IMG/VR virus record: IMGVR_UViG_3300045996_001307
Coordinates: 1 to 22,910 of that record
Direction: 5' to 3' (one strand)
Source of the DNA: a virus
Length of the DNA stretch: 22,910 bases
Shown: piece by piece, positions 8,301 to 15,558 of the stretch
Position numbering within the stretch: the stretch's first letter is position 1
Layout of the letters: every line of letters starts with the position of its first letter
Notes under the pieces: generated by a model
Database searches by the model: none
What the model was told of the DNA's origin: nothing
What the model saw: the letters and a program-made list of their open reading frames with translations, nothing else
Made by a program: the position numbers and the translations under genes

Positions 8301-9503
8301 TTAGGCGGGCTTGACGTAGGTGAGTCCGTTGTTCGTGTTCACGACGTAGATGTCCAGGAACGCTCCCGCCGGAGTGAGCACACCGTTGGAGGAGATGGCC
8401 ACCTGGGTCAGCACGTTGGCCGCGTCGATATTCAGCGGTGCCTCAGTGTACTGGAGGCGCTTGAAGTCGAGGCCAAACTCCTCGTAGGCAGTCGTGGCGT
8501 TGATGGTCGACTGGAGCGCCTTGCCCTTGCCGACCAGCGTAAGCTGCACGGAGTCGGGGTTATTCTGAAGCGCCCTGCGGTAGTGCGCCTCGAGGGACTG
8601 GGCCGCCGAGAAGCCAACACCGAGACCCACGTTACCCGGACGGATGGCCGAGGTCTCCAGAGAGCCTAGCTGGAAGTTGTCGGTGTTGAAGTTGTTCGAG
8701 TAGGTCATGTTGAAGTTGGTCAGGATGTGATCGGCCACGGCCGCACCGTTCACCCCGAGCTTCGCCGAGACCTCCGAGAACGACCAGAGCTCGCTCGCGT
8801 CTCTGGTTATCGCCGGAGCGACACCGGCAAGGTCTGTCAGGCGTTTGGCTACAAGACCTGCGGAGCCCAGCAAGTAGTTGTTCGGCTCGATGCTAAGACC
8901 GAGTTCGTTGAGATAGCCCCAACCGTAGCGGTCTACCAGATCAGCCGTACCGAGGCCCGGCTGGTTGACGTCCTTGATGATCTTCCACAGCGTCGCCGGC
9001 GTCGGCAGAAGTCCTGACGTTGCGGGCGAGTAGGTGTGCTTGTAGATCGCATCGCGGATGGTGAAGACCGCGGTGCCCGAGGTTGCGGCGATGGTCGAGC
9101 CAACAGCGCCGGCGTCCGAAGGTACAGTGGTGCCGCCGGTGCCGGCGGTCGTGACCTCGAAGACCTTGGTCGTCGGCGAGGTGTGGATGATAAGCTGCCC
9201 GAGAGTGTATGTCTGGCCCGAAGACCAGACAGTTCCTACCCTCGTAGTGACGGGGTTGCCCATGGCCATCGAGAGGAAGTACGGCAGAGAGCCTGGCCGC
9301 GCGCCGAAGTTGGCCGGGCCGGCGTAGGTCCTGGCGCCACGCTTCAGGGCCTCTGGGAAACGTCCGCCGAGCGTAGCCTCGTGCGTCATCTCCGCGATCT
9401 GTGCCGCCATCTCCATCGAGGTGACGGGTGGGAAGGAGGTCGGCGAAGCCGCCTCCACCGTGTCGTTCATCAGGGCCATACCGAAGCCGTCGATTTTGCC
9501 CAT
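8301..9503 (-). CDS. Major tail (tail tube) protein with an inserted beta domain
   Basis: A 400-residue protein between the neck genes and the chaperone pair, which is the slot of the subunit that polymerises into the tail tube. The N-terminus (1-87) and C-terminus (153-400) look like one interrupted domain. Residues about 88-152 form a separate module, VWSSGQTYTLGQL, then FEVTTAGTGGTTVP, then FTIRD. This resembles the small carbohydrate-binding-like (CBM5/12-type) repeats often attached to phage virion proteins. ATG 9503 overlaps the stop of the preceding gene (TAATG), with GGAGG nine bases upstream. A hairpin follows the gene. Position gives the tail tube call; the insert's function is inferred from pattern only. 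Confidence 0.85.
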   Translation of the reverse strand: MGKIDGFGMALMNDTVEAASPTSFPPVTSMEMAAQIAEMTHEATLGGRFPEALKRGARTYAGPANFGARPGSLPYFLSMAMGNPVTTRVGTVWSSGQTYTLGQLIIHTSPTTKVFEVTTAGTGGTTVPSDAGAVGSTIAATSGTAVFTIRDAIYKHTYSPATSGLLPTPATLWKIIKDVNQPGLGTADLVDRYGWGYLNELGLSIEPNNYLLGSAGLVAKRLTDLAGVAPAITRDASELWSFSEVSAKLGVNGAAVADHILTNFNMTYSNNFNTDNFQLGSLETSAIRPGNVGLGVGFSAAQSLEAHYRRALQNNPDSVQLTLVGKGKALQSTINATTAYEEFGLDFKRLQYTEAPLNIDAANVLTQVAISSNGVLTPAGAFLDIYVVNTNNGLTYVKPA

Positions 9504-10084
9504 TAGGCTTCACCTCCCTCATCGTTATCGGTAGGTCGCTCATCCTCTACGGGAGTTTCGGGGAGGCGTGGGAGTCCCGTACCCGGATCACTCGCCGGCC
9601 GCTGGTCGGGATCTTCTATCCCGTTCGCCTCGACGAACGCCTCGACGTCGCTCTTGGTGATGCGGCCCTCGGAACCCGAGCCCTCGATCTCGACCTCGGT
9701 GAGGTCGATGCCGAAGTGCGTGGCCTCGGCGACTGCCCCATCGGTTGCGTCGAGCTCAACCGGGGCATCTTCGGCCCCCTCAGCGCGGGCGATCTCCCTG
9801 GTCCGCGTGGGATCCACCACGATGCCACGCCTCACGAGGTTGTCGTAGGCATCCTGGGCCTCGGCGTCCTGCGGGAAGAAGTAGGCGCTCGCGACAAACG
9901 AGCGGAGCCGGGCGGCGTGATCGGCGGAGGCACCCATGCGCTCTACCATCTCATCGCTCCAGGGCTCGCTGATGTCGTAGACCTCGCCGTTTACCGGAAC
10001 CGCCGGTGCTTCGGCGCCCTGGTTGTAGAGCTCCAGGTCGTCGCAGACGAGGTTCTCGGGACCTTCGTACTTGACCTTAGCCAT
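9503..10084 (-). CDS. Neck/tail-associated protein with E3-binding-like motif
   Basis: A 193-residue acidic protein just before the major tail gene. Residues 112-152 (core FGIDLTEVEIEGSGSEGRIT, then KSDVEAF) fit the peripheral subunit-binding (E3-binding) domain of 2-oxoacid dehydrogenase E2 chains, whose consensus has a helix, GIDL-x-x-V-x-GTGPxGRIT and KxDVEAF. In a virion gene it probably serves as a small protein-docking module, not in metabolism. The last 40 residues are Pro/Asp/Glu rich and likely disordered. ATG 10084 follows GGAGGG and overlaps the preceding gene by 8 bases. Overall function is unknown. Confidence 0.75.
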   Translation of the reverse strand: MAKVKYEGPENLVCDDLELYNQGAEAPAVPVNGEVYDISEPWSDEMVERMGASADHAARLRSFVASAYFFPQDAEAQDAYDNLVRRGIVVDPTRTREIARAEGAEDAPVELDATDGAVAEATHFGIDLTEVEIEGSGSEGRITKSDVEAFVEANGIEDPDQRPASDPGTGLPRLPETPVEDERPTDNDEGGEA

Positions 10085-10388
10085 GAGTCTTTTCCCTCCT
10101 GTGGTTGCTGTCGGGTCTCTCTTCGTCCAGACGAATCACGAGTATCGTCCTGTGATAGTCGGGTCTGAGCCTGTCGCCGAGGTGCTCTACCTCGAGAACT
10201 TCTCCCTCATCCATGATGCCGTCGTCTATGAAACGCAGACGCACCCTGTCGCCCTCCCGAACCATCGGTGTATGCTCACCCGCGATCGAGACGTAACGCC
10301 GGAATCCAGGTAGCCGGCCGCACACCACGGCGCCGTCGGCCGCCTCGAAGGCATAGACGTTTACACGCTCGATCACTTTAGGCACCAC
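10077..10388 (-). CDS. Head-tail joining region protein, unknown
   Basis: A 103-residue protein starting at tandem GTG codons (10388 and 10385) and overlapping the preceding gene by 11 bases. It looks beta-rich: RYVSIAGEHTPMVREGDRVRL, residues about 31-51, reads like a small barrel, followed by a basic C-terminus. Its place between the tail-completion-like gene and the E3-binding-like gene suggests a stopper or head-completion role by position. No family is recognised with confidence. Confidence 0.65.
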   Translation of the reverse strand: MVPKVIERVNVYAFEAADGAVVCGRLPGFRRYVSIAGEHTPMVREGDRVRLRFIDDGIMDEGEVLEVEHLGDRLRPDYHRTILVIRLDEERPDSNHRREKTHG

Positions 10389-10791
10389 GCACCTCCATTA
10401 CGGCAGCGACAAGTAGAAAGTCTTTTCTAAGGAGCGCACGGTCCGCCCCCACATCGAACGGTGGTCCCTGATTCATCAGGCGCCACCCTACGCCGGAGCC
10501 GTCTATGAGGCGCGTGCTCGCGTCGAAAGCTGCCGCGACCCCCTCCAGTATCGCGGCCAGCTCTTCGTCCCCATCCTTCTCATCGTCAAGGGCGACGAAG
10601 ACAGAGCAGGCCCACTGGTATTCCACACTCGATTGAGCGGTGTCGAACGGATTGCGCTCCGGCCAGTCAAAGACCATCCTCACGCGGCCAGGGCCCATCC
10701 TCTCCACGGCCCCGCGCTCGACTCCTTCGATCCCCGCAACATCAAGGAAGATTCCCTCTGCCGTTTCCTGTGCCACCACTCGCTTACTCAT
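10378..10791 (-). CDS. Probable tail terminator / tail completion protein
   Basis: A 137-residue protein directly after the HK97 gp10-like gene and overlapping it by ATGA. In lambda- and HK97-like gene orders this slot holds the tail terminator (U-like) protein that caps the tail tube. The sequence suits an alpha/beta fold: predicted strand VRMVFDWP, a helix around EELAAILEGVAAAFDAST and a C-terminal strand FLLVAAVMEVRGA. There is no unmistakable motif, so the call is positional. Confidence 0.65.
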   Translation of the reverse strand: MSKRVVAQETAEGIFLDVAGIEGVERGAVERMGPGRVRMVFDWPERNPFDTAQSSVEYQWACSVFVALDDEKDGDEELAAILEGVAAAFDASTRLIDGSGVGWRLMNQGPPFDVGADRALLRKDFLLVAAVMEVRGA

Positions 10792-11306
10792 CTGATGCTC
10801 CGGTCGACGGCGCGGCGGATGTTGTCGATGAAGCTCGGCATCTTATCCTCCATCGCCTCGAGCATGACCGGCCTGGCCGGCTGGCCAGGATGGCGAACCT
10901 TCCTGCGAAACGCGACACCACCGGGAGAGCCTGCATGTGGAAAGCGGAGCATCCGCGCACCGCGAATGAAGCGCCCACGCGAGCCACGGCGCGAGCCGGG
11001 CTTCGCTTCGATAGGATGCGGGTTCGTCCCGAACTCTTTCCATTTCGCCTGCTCGGTCGGGTTGGTGCCGTGCAGATTCCCCTGTGCATCGACCCGGCCG
11101 TAATAGCGCTGGGCCATACGGGAGTGTCGAGTTCTGCCTGGGTTGGTCTTCGAGGCCGCCATGTCCAGCTCGGCACGCCGCCTAACCTCACGCTCCCACT
11201 CCCTGGCGTTCTCTTCCTGAGCACGCCGGAGCTCACGCTCGAAGCCGGAGAAATCCGGGAGCGATCCTTCAGCGCTGATCGTCACCTTGGCGCGGTACGA
11301 GCTCAA
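10788..11306 (-). CDS. HK97 gp10-like neck/tail component
   Basis: A 172-residue protein with features of the HK97 gp10 family: helical N-terminus (ELRRAQEENAREWEREV, residues 25-41), the motif KWKEFGTNPHPIEAK near residues 88-102, and HPGQPARPVMLEAM in the C-terminal third. The family acts at the head-tail interface. It begins at TTG 11306, whose TTGA overlaps the upstream stop, with AAGGTGG about ten bases ahead. The central part is very basic (KPGSRRGSRGRFIRGARM). Confidence 0.82.
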   Translation of the reverse strand: MSSYRAKVTISAEGSLPDFSGFERELRRAQEENAREWEREVRRRAELDMAASKTNPGRTRHSRMAQRYYGRVDAQGNLHGTNPTEQAKWKEFGTNPHPIEAKPGSRRGSRGRFIRGARMLRFPHAGSPGGVAFRRKVRHPGQPARPVMLEAMEDKMPSFIDNIRRAVDRSIR

Positions 11307-11995
11307 TGGAGTACCGCCACCTTCTTTATCTTCCAGCTCTTGAGAGCTGCGAGAATAGGCGAGGGCAGCGGGCCGGAAGGCTCGCCAAATTCCTCAACAG
11401 CCTGAGTTTCGGCGAAGAGGTCGAGCTGCTTATACCAAGTCCTCACGATACGCTCGGCCTGAAAGGCGATGTGAGCGGGGATCTGTGCATATCCCCAGTC
11501 GGCCATCACCGCAACGCGGTCGCCGTAGATCGAGCCTGGAGGCCGCCCCTCCTCGAAATTCCTGACGAACCAGTCGAGGTGCTCCGGTGGATAAGACCCG
11601 CCCGAGTAGCCCGGAAACCCGGCGACGTGAAGATGGAGGTAGCATCCCTTCAGCTTCTCGGCCACCGGCTGCCGAATCTCGTAGCCGTAGCCAGTCGACT
11701 GATAGCTCGTGTAGTCAAGCTGTGGCAGCTCGGCACCACTCGCGTCCCTCACCCACTGAATGCTTGCGGTGTCCAGAAGCTCGGGCAGGTAGATCGAGTT
11801 GGCGCCGTAGAGGTGAAATGTCCTGGCCTCGGTCACGACCTCATCGAACTCTCGCCCGGTCTCCTCGCGGATCATGCTCGATGCGGCCTCTACCCAGCGG
11901 GCTATCGCCACCCGGTCTTCCTCAGAGGTCGAGTCGGGCTTGAGCTTGAGGACGCGGATGACCCGCTCGGGCGTGATGAGGTCGCGGCCGGCCAA
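11303..11995 (-). CDS. Head-tail connector (gp6-like) protein
   Basis: A 230-residue protein after the capsid gene and Rho-N-like gene, in the position of head-tail adaptors that bind under the portal. The N-terminal helices LITPERVIRVLKL and VAIARWVEAASSMIREETGR resemble the helical start of gp6/gp15-type connectors, followed by a beta-rich middle (TFHLYGANSIYLPEL) and HIAFQAERIVRTWYKQ near the C-terminus. The start is TTG 11995 with AGGAG nine bases upstream, overlapping the previous gene's stop. Adaptor function is inferred from position and general fold pattern. Confidence 0.75.
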   Translation of the reverse strand: MAGRDLITPERVIRVLKLKPDSTSEEDRVAIARWVEAASSMIREETGREFDEVVTEARTFHLYGANSIYLPELLDTASIQWVRDASGAELPQLDYTSYQSTGYGYEIRQPVAEKLKGCYLHLHVAGFPGYSGGSYPPEHLDWFVRNFEEGRPPGSIYGDRVAVMADWGYAQIPAHIAFQAERIVRTWYKQLDLFAETQAVEEFGEPSGPLPSPILAALKSWKIKKVAVLH

Positions 11996-12001
11996 GAGGA
12001 C

Positions 12002-12490
12002 TTACTCCTGGTTCTCCCCGGAGTTCTCGGCGCTCTCCTCATCGTTGTCTGAAGACGACAGCGCCTCGATCAGCTCGGAACGATTCTTCCTCGCCCCGTC
12101 CTTGATGCCGCGTTCCTTGGCGAGCCGCTTGAGCTGCGTGACCGTCTGGTCAAAGTAGGGCTGTGAAGCAGGGTTGGCCAGTACCGGCTGAGGCTCGAGC
12201 GGCGTAACGGACTCGGCGGCATTTCGCCGGCCGTGGATGCCCTGCTCGCCTGACTCCAGGCTCAAGGCGGCCTCCTGGGCGAGAAGATCACCCTGGCCCT
12301 CGGCACCCTCCGGGCTACCAACACCGCTACGCAGATGGATCTCGGCGATGTTGTTGCCTACGGTGTAGGTGTCGCCACGCTGGAGCATCTTCTCGGTGCC
12401 GTCGAACTCGACCACCGGGAAGTCGTTGACGTTGGAGACGAGAGTCTCGGGATAGACCTCGGGCCTCGTGATTGGTGTGTGCTTAGACAT
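12002..12490 (-). CDS. Small head/neck protein with Rho-N/SAP-like motif
   Basis: A 162-residue protein immediately after the capsid gene. Residues about 114-145 (TVTQLKRLAKERGIKDGARK, then NRSELIEAL) match the small Rho N-terminal / HeH-SAP helix-extended-helix pattern often fused to phage head-tail proteins. The N-terminal 55 residues look beta-rich (VEFDGTEKMLQRGDTYTV) and the tail is Ser/Glu/Asn rich. ATG 12490 has AGGAGGT eleven bases upstream. A role in DNA or RNA contact at the head vertex is possible but unproven. Confidence 0.75.
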   Translation of the reverse strand: MSKHTPITRPEVYPETLVSNVNDFPVVEFDGTEKMLQRGDTYTVGNNIAEIHLRSGVGSPEGAEGQGDLLAQEAALSLESGEQGIHGRRNAAESVTPLEPQPVLANPASQPYFDQTVTQLKRLAKERGIKDGARKNRSELIEALSSSDNDEESAENSGENQE

Positions 12491-12516
12491 CTGGGTTCTG
12501 CACCTCCTGGGTAAGG

Positions 12517-12542
12517 GGGGTGAGAGTTTCGGCTCTCACCCC
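12517..12542 (-). terminator. 10-bp perfect hairpin after the major capsid gene
   Basis: GGGGTGAGAG (12517-12526) and CTCTCACCCC (12533-12542) pair perfectly around a 6-base loop in the 67-base gap between capsid and the next gene. No U-tract follows on the minus strand. It probably trims or protects the capsid mRNA 3' end, or acts as a partial terminator. It parallels the hairpin after the major tail gene. Confidence 0.55.
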
Positions 12543-12557
12543 TCGCATCATCAACTC

Positions 12558-14006
12558 TTAGGCAAACCGGCCCTTGACGAAGGACAGGGGTCGCTTGACC
12601 CCGAGGCCGATCCGCTCCTCGGCCAGGACCAGCACGGCGTTACGGACCACGTAGTCTTCGTGCTGCTCGGCGAAGCGTATGGTGGTCGTCTCCCGGTCGT
12701 AGAGGTCCGCGCCGAGGGCGAAGGCTCCGAGCAGGAAGTTGTTGACCGGCATGGAGTTGGAGACGACGGCCGGGATCTTCCAGATGTTCGGCTCGCGTCC
12801 GGGGTTGATGTCGAGGTAGAGGTAGCGGCCCTGCGAGTCCTTCAGAAGCTCGATGGCCTCCCAGTCGATCGGGTTGACTACGATGCCGTTGGGCGGGTAG
12901 TCGGCGATCAGGCTCTTGGTGAGCGCCTTACGAACCCAGTCGAGCTGCTGGATACCAGCACCCGTCATGGTCCCCTGGTTCTGGATCAGGGTGTTGTTCA
13001 TAAAGCCGAGCAAGTTACCGCCGGTGCCCGGGCCCTGGAGGATCTGCCACTCCTCGGTAAGAGCTAGGCCGTAGACCAGCTCCGTGTCGATGAGGTTCCT
13101 CATCACGGGAACATCGTCGAGCGTCTGCCTATGGGCCGGCGTCCAGTGAGCCAGCGTGATGCAGTTGACGATATCCTCGGTGAAGGCGAGGTTCATCTGC
13201 GGCTTGCGCGCACCGTGCGCGGTCGCCCCGAACTCGCCGGCCGTGAGGAAGTCACCCACAGCGAAACCAGCCGAGAGGTTGGTTGACATGGTGATGACGT
13301 TGGTGGTGTTGTTGATCGTGAGGATCGTCTTGGACTCGGTAGCCGCACCCGTCGCCTGACGAAGCGTGACGACCTGGCCAACCATGAACCCGGCCGTGGA
13401 CTCGACCGTCACGGCGGCCTGGGCTGACGCGGCCGTGGCTGTGAGCTTCGTCGAGAGGTTATAGAAACCAGCGAGACGCATGATCTCGATTTGCGGACTC
13501 TCGACGGGGACGACGTTTAGCAGGTCGCGCATGATGAATGTGCGCTGCGGGTCCATCGTGATTCCCGGGAGCTTCTGCGGCTCGATCAGTCCGCCGGCGG
13601 CGCCGATGCCCGTGGGCTCTGATGTCACCCAGCGCTGAGAGAAGAACGGCTCGACGTCCACGGGGTCGGTGTTGAAGGCGTTACGGGAACGCTTCTCCTT
13701 GTACTCATCGGAGCTGAGGAACTGGTTGCCCCTGCTCGCGCGGTGCATCCGCTGGCGCGGGTCGCCGCCGGCCGGCGCCGAACGCAGGCCCTCCTCGGAG
13801 TTGAGCTTCTCCTGGATCTCGCTCATGGCCTCGCCCATCGAAGCCATCCGCTCTTCGATCGACTCGATCTTATTCGAGGTCTGGGTGGTCGTGCCGCCGA
13901 GACGCTGGATATCTTCGCGCTGCTGCTCCAGCGTCCTGCCGAACTCTGCGTTCAGCTTCTTGAACTCCTCATTGATGGACGCAACCTGCTCTGCTACTGG
14001 GGTCAT
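12558..14006 (-). CDS. Major capsid protein, HK97 fold, with E-loop-region insertion
   Basis: A 482-residue HK97-type capsid subunit. Residues 1-75 are coiled coil (VASINEEFKKLNAEFGRTLE, heptads continuing), equivalent to the HK97 delta scaffold removed by the protease. The core matches HK97 gp5 closely in places: KPQMNLAFTEDIVNCITLAH; DDVPVMRNLIDTELVYGLAL then EE; GTGGNLLGF; a C-terminus with AEERIGLGVKRPLSFVKGRF. Between residues about 188 and 264 lies a beta-rich insert (AAVTVESTAGFMVGQVVTL, then TNVITMSTNLSAGFAVGDFL) where HK97 has its short E-loop. The start shares one base with the protease stop (TAATG). Confidence 0.96.
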   Translation of the reverse strand: MTPVAEQVASINEEFKKLNAEFGRTLEQQREDIQRLGGTTTQTSNKIESIEERMASMGEAMSEIQEKLNSEEGLRSAPAGGDPRQRMHRASRGNQFLSSDEYKEKRSRNAFNTDPVDVEPFFSQRWVTSEPTGIGAAGGLIEPQKLPGITMDPQRTFIMRDLLNVVPVESPQIEIMRLAGFYNLSTKLTATAASAQAAVTVESTAGFMVGQVVTLRQATGAATESKTILTINNTTNVITMSTNLSAGFAVGDFLTAGEFGATAHGARKPQMNLAFTEDIVNCITLAHWTPAHRQTLDDVPVMRNLIDTELVYGLALTEEWQILQGPGTGGNLLGFMNNTLIQNQGTMTGAGIQQLDWVRKALTKSLIADYPPNGIVVNPIDWEAIELLKDSQGRYLYLDINPGREPNIWKIPAVVSNSMPVNNFLLGAFALGADLYDRETTTIRFAEQHEDYVVRNAVLVLAEERIGLGVKRPLSFVKGRFA

Positions 14007-15004
14007 TAGCTTCGTTCCCTCCTCATACGGGTTTCCAACGTCATCAGTGACAAACCTGTGTGCACTTCTTCGAGCTGGGCCGCCAGCTCCTCCTCATCTA
14101 ACTCATCCTCTTCGTCCTCTTCCTCCGACTCGGGAGTTTCCTCTGGCTCGGTAGTGTCTTCCTCCTCGGCCGGGGTCTCCGTCTCTTCCTCTTCTTCCGC
14201 CGCGATCGCCTGATCCAGCTCGTCGAGGACCTCCCTGGCCTTCGTGACGAGCTCGCGAGGAATGGAGGTGATCCGAGAGATGTAGGCATCGCGCTTGTTC
14301 TCGGTCATCGAGCGGAGTGCGAGTGCGGCCTGGTGAGCCTCAGAAGCCCTATCGACCAGCGCATTTTCCTCAGCCGGGAACGTGACTAGTGAGCCCTCGA
14401 AGAGGGTCATCTTGACGACCTTGCGAATCGCATCACCAAAGAACCAGTCGATCATGTCCGGTGGCTCGGCGGTGTCGCGCTCCCTACCCTCGACCCACTC
14501 GTACTCGATCTCATCAGCGATAAAGCCGATCGAGAATGAGTCGACCTCGCCGGCCTCGACCTGATCGAGGTAGTCAACGCGCTTCTGATTCCAGTTGCCG
14601 TTGCGGTCCTTGAGCCTGACTGGAGTCGAACCCCAGATCCCGTAATCGTCGGGCTTGAGCTGCTCAGGGAGACCGAGGACCTCCTCGGAGAGATGCTGCC
14701 AGAGCATCTTGATCTTGGATGAGCGCTTGTCGGAACCCTCAAGAGTCCGCGGCCCACGCTCCTCGATGGTCTCATCAGCCGAGCCGGCCACGAGGATCTC
14801 GTCATACCAGTTGGTCGTGCCGAAGACAGCCCAATAGCCATCGACGTATGCAAGAGATCCGTCGGAGGCGCCCTTATCGGCGTCCCGAACTGTGCGGACC
14901 TCCAGGTTCTCGGCTAGAGGAACAGTCCGGCGGTGGATAATGTCCCCACCTCGTTGCTCGAGGGAGTCAGCTTCTTTTACGCTACGCTTCGCAAGAGTGT
15001 CCAT
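14006..15004 (-). CDS. Prohead maturation protease, HK97/U35 family
   Basis: A 332-residue serine protease that cleaves the capsid scaffold domain inside the procapsid. Expected catalytic features are present in order: LWQHLSEEVLG with His104, DSFSIGF with Ser158, and LFEGSLVTFPAEENALV with Glu204. Residues about 253-310 form a very acidic low-complexity stretch, followed by a short C-terminal helix (LEEVHTGLSLMTLETRMRRE). It starts at ATG 15004, with only AAGG one base upstream, so initiation is weak or uses other signals. It is the first late gene after the divergent HTH gene, so it needs its own promoter or read-through. Confidence 0.94.
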   Translation of the reverse strand: MDTLAKRSVKEADSLEQRGGDIIHRRTVPLAENLEVRTVRDADKGASDGSLAYVDGYWAVFGTTNWYDEILVAGSADETIEERGPRTLEGSDKRSSKIKMLWQHLSEEVLGLPEQLKPDDYGIWGSTPVRLKDRNGNWNQKRVDYLDQVEAGEVDSFSIGFIADEIEYEWVEGRERDTAEPPDMIDWFFGDAIRKVVKMTLFEGSLVTFPAEENALVDRASEAHQAALALRSMTENKRDAYISRITSIPRELVTKAREVLDELDQAIAAEEEEETETPAEEEDTTEPEETPESEEEDEEDELDEEELAAQLEEVHTGLSLMTLETRMRRERS

Positions 15005-15088
15005 GCCTTATCAGAATGCCCATATGAAAATAAAACTTCTAGCATTTTGGCAGCATTTGTTTTTTTCTTGGGGTAGAATGCTTCTTCG
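15005..15088. promoter_or_regulatory. AT-rich divergent intergenic region
   Basis: Distinctly AT-rich next to its GC-rich surroundings, and the only divergent gene junction in the window. On the plus strand TAGAAT (15074-15079) ends nine bases before the HTH start. On the minus strand TATTTT (15032-15027) is a possible -10 element for the protease/capsid block. No good -35 is seen for either at standard spacing. Confidence 0.5.
15074..15088 (+). promoter_or_regulatory. Putative -10 box for the HTH gene
   Basis: TAGAAT at 15074-15079 is followed by nine bases and then the ATG, with no ribosome site between. Transcription starting about seven bases after the box would give an almost leaderless mRNA. 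The -35 is unclear; TTGGCA (15047-15052) is 21 bases away, too far for a standard spacer. Confidence 0.5.
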
Positions 15089-15256
15089 ATGGGAGAAAAC
15101 AGAGGCAAAGGGCGGATGCCGGAGGATATTTTCGAGAAGATCCTCGCAGAGTACCGGCAGCAAGAGATCCCCCTGAAGGCAATTTCTCAGAAGTACGGCT
15201 ACTCAGTAGGCTGCATCAGCCGCAAGGCGCGCGAGCGGGGATTGAAGAGACGCTAG
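15089..15256 (+). CDS. Small HTH DNA-binding protein
   Basis: The only convincing plus-strand gene, 55 residues: helix EDIFEKILAEYRQQ, then IPLKAISQKYGYSVGCISRK and ARERGLKRR, a typical helix-turn-helix (A-I-S-Q-K-Y-G-Y-S-V-G-C-I-S) with a basic end. It resembles HTH domains of resolvase-type or small phage regulators. It lies antisense within the late region, behind an AT-rich promoter, with no Shine-Dalgarno. Its TAG stop (15254-15256) overlaps the stop of the convergent gene through a shared CTAG. It may be a moron-type insertion that regulates or interferes with late transcription; the target is unknown. Confidence 0.82.
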   Translation: MGENRGKGRMPEDIFEKILAEYRQQEIPLKAISQKYGYSVGCISRKARERGLKRR

Positions 15257-15558
15257 ACCCTTGGCCGCGGAGCGTGAGCGGCCGGTATCTCCTCTATTCC
15301 CAGAAGTTCCGGCAGTATCCTATCCCGCGCGCAAGCCCAGTGGACGTGATGATGGTCGTAGCCGCCCTTGGAGGGGTGGAGGTATCTGACGAGGACGTGC
15401 TCGGCGCCCTGTGCGAGCACGCTATGACACTCGCGGCATCTGTAGTCGCGGCGTGCCTTCTTTCGCAGGAGGTAGACGCGCCTGACACCGTGGATCGCGC
15501 GGATCGCGCTCCGGTGCGTGGGCATATTCTCCTCCAGAGAGCGTGACGGGACGCTCAT
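15253..15558 (-). CDS. Small zinc-finger-like protein
   Basis: A 101-residue basic protein with a probable zinc site: Cys41-x2-Cys44 (YRCRECH) and His73-x2-Cys76 (HHVHWACAR), spaced like treble-clef or HNH-related fingers, but no HNH catalytic set is evident. Starts at ATG 15558 with AAAGG upstream, overlapping the preceding gene by ATGA. It is the last gene of the accessory block and converges with the plus-strand HTH gene at a shared CTAG. Likely a nucleic-acid-binding accessory; exact role unknown. Confidence 0.75.
   Translation of the reverse strand: MSVPSRSLEENMPTHRSAIRAIHGVRRVYLLRKKARRDYRCRECHSVLAQGAEHVLVRYLHPSKGGYDHHHVHWACARDRILPELLGIEEIPAAHAPRPRV

Noticed and set aside
9428-10168. 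Plus-strand 246-residue open frame
   Set aside because: Shadow of the E3-binding-like and tail genes; GC-rich antisense frames stay open by chance here.
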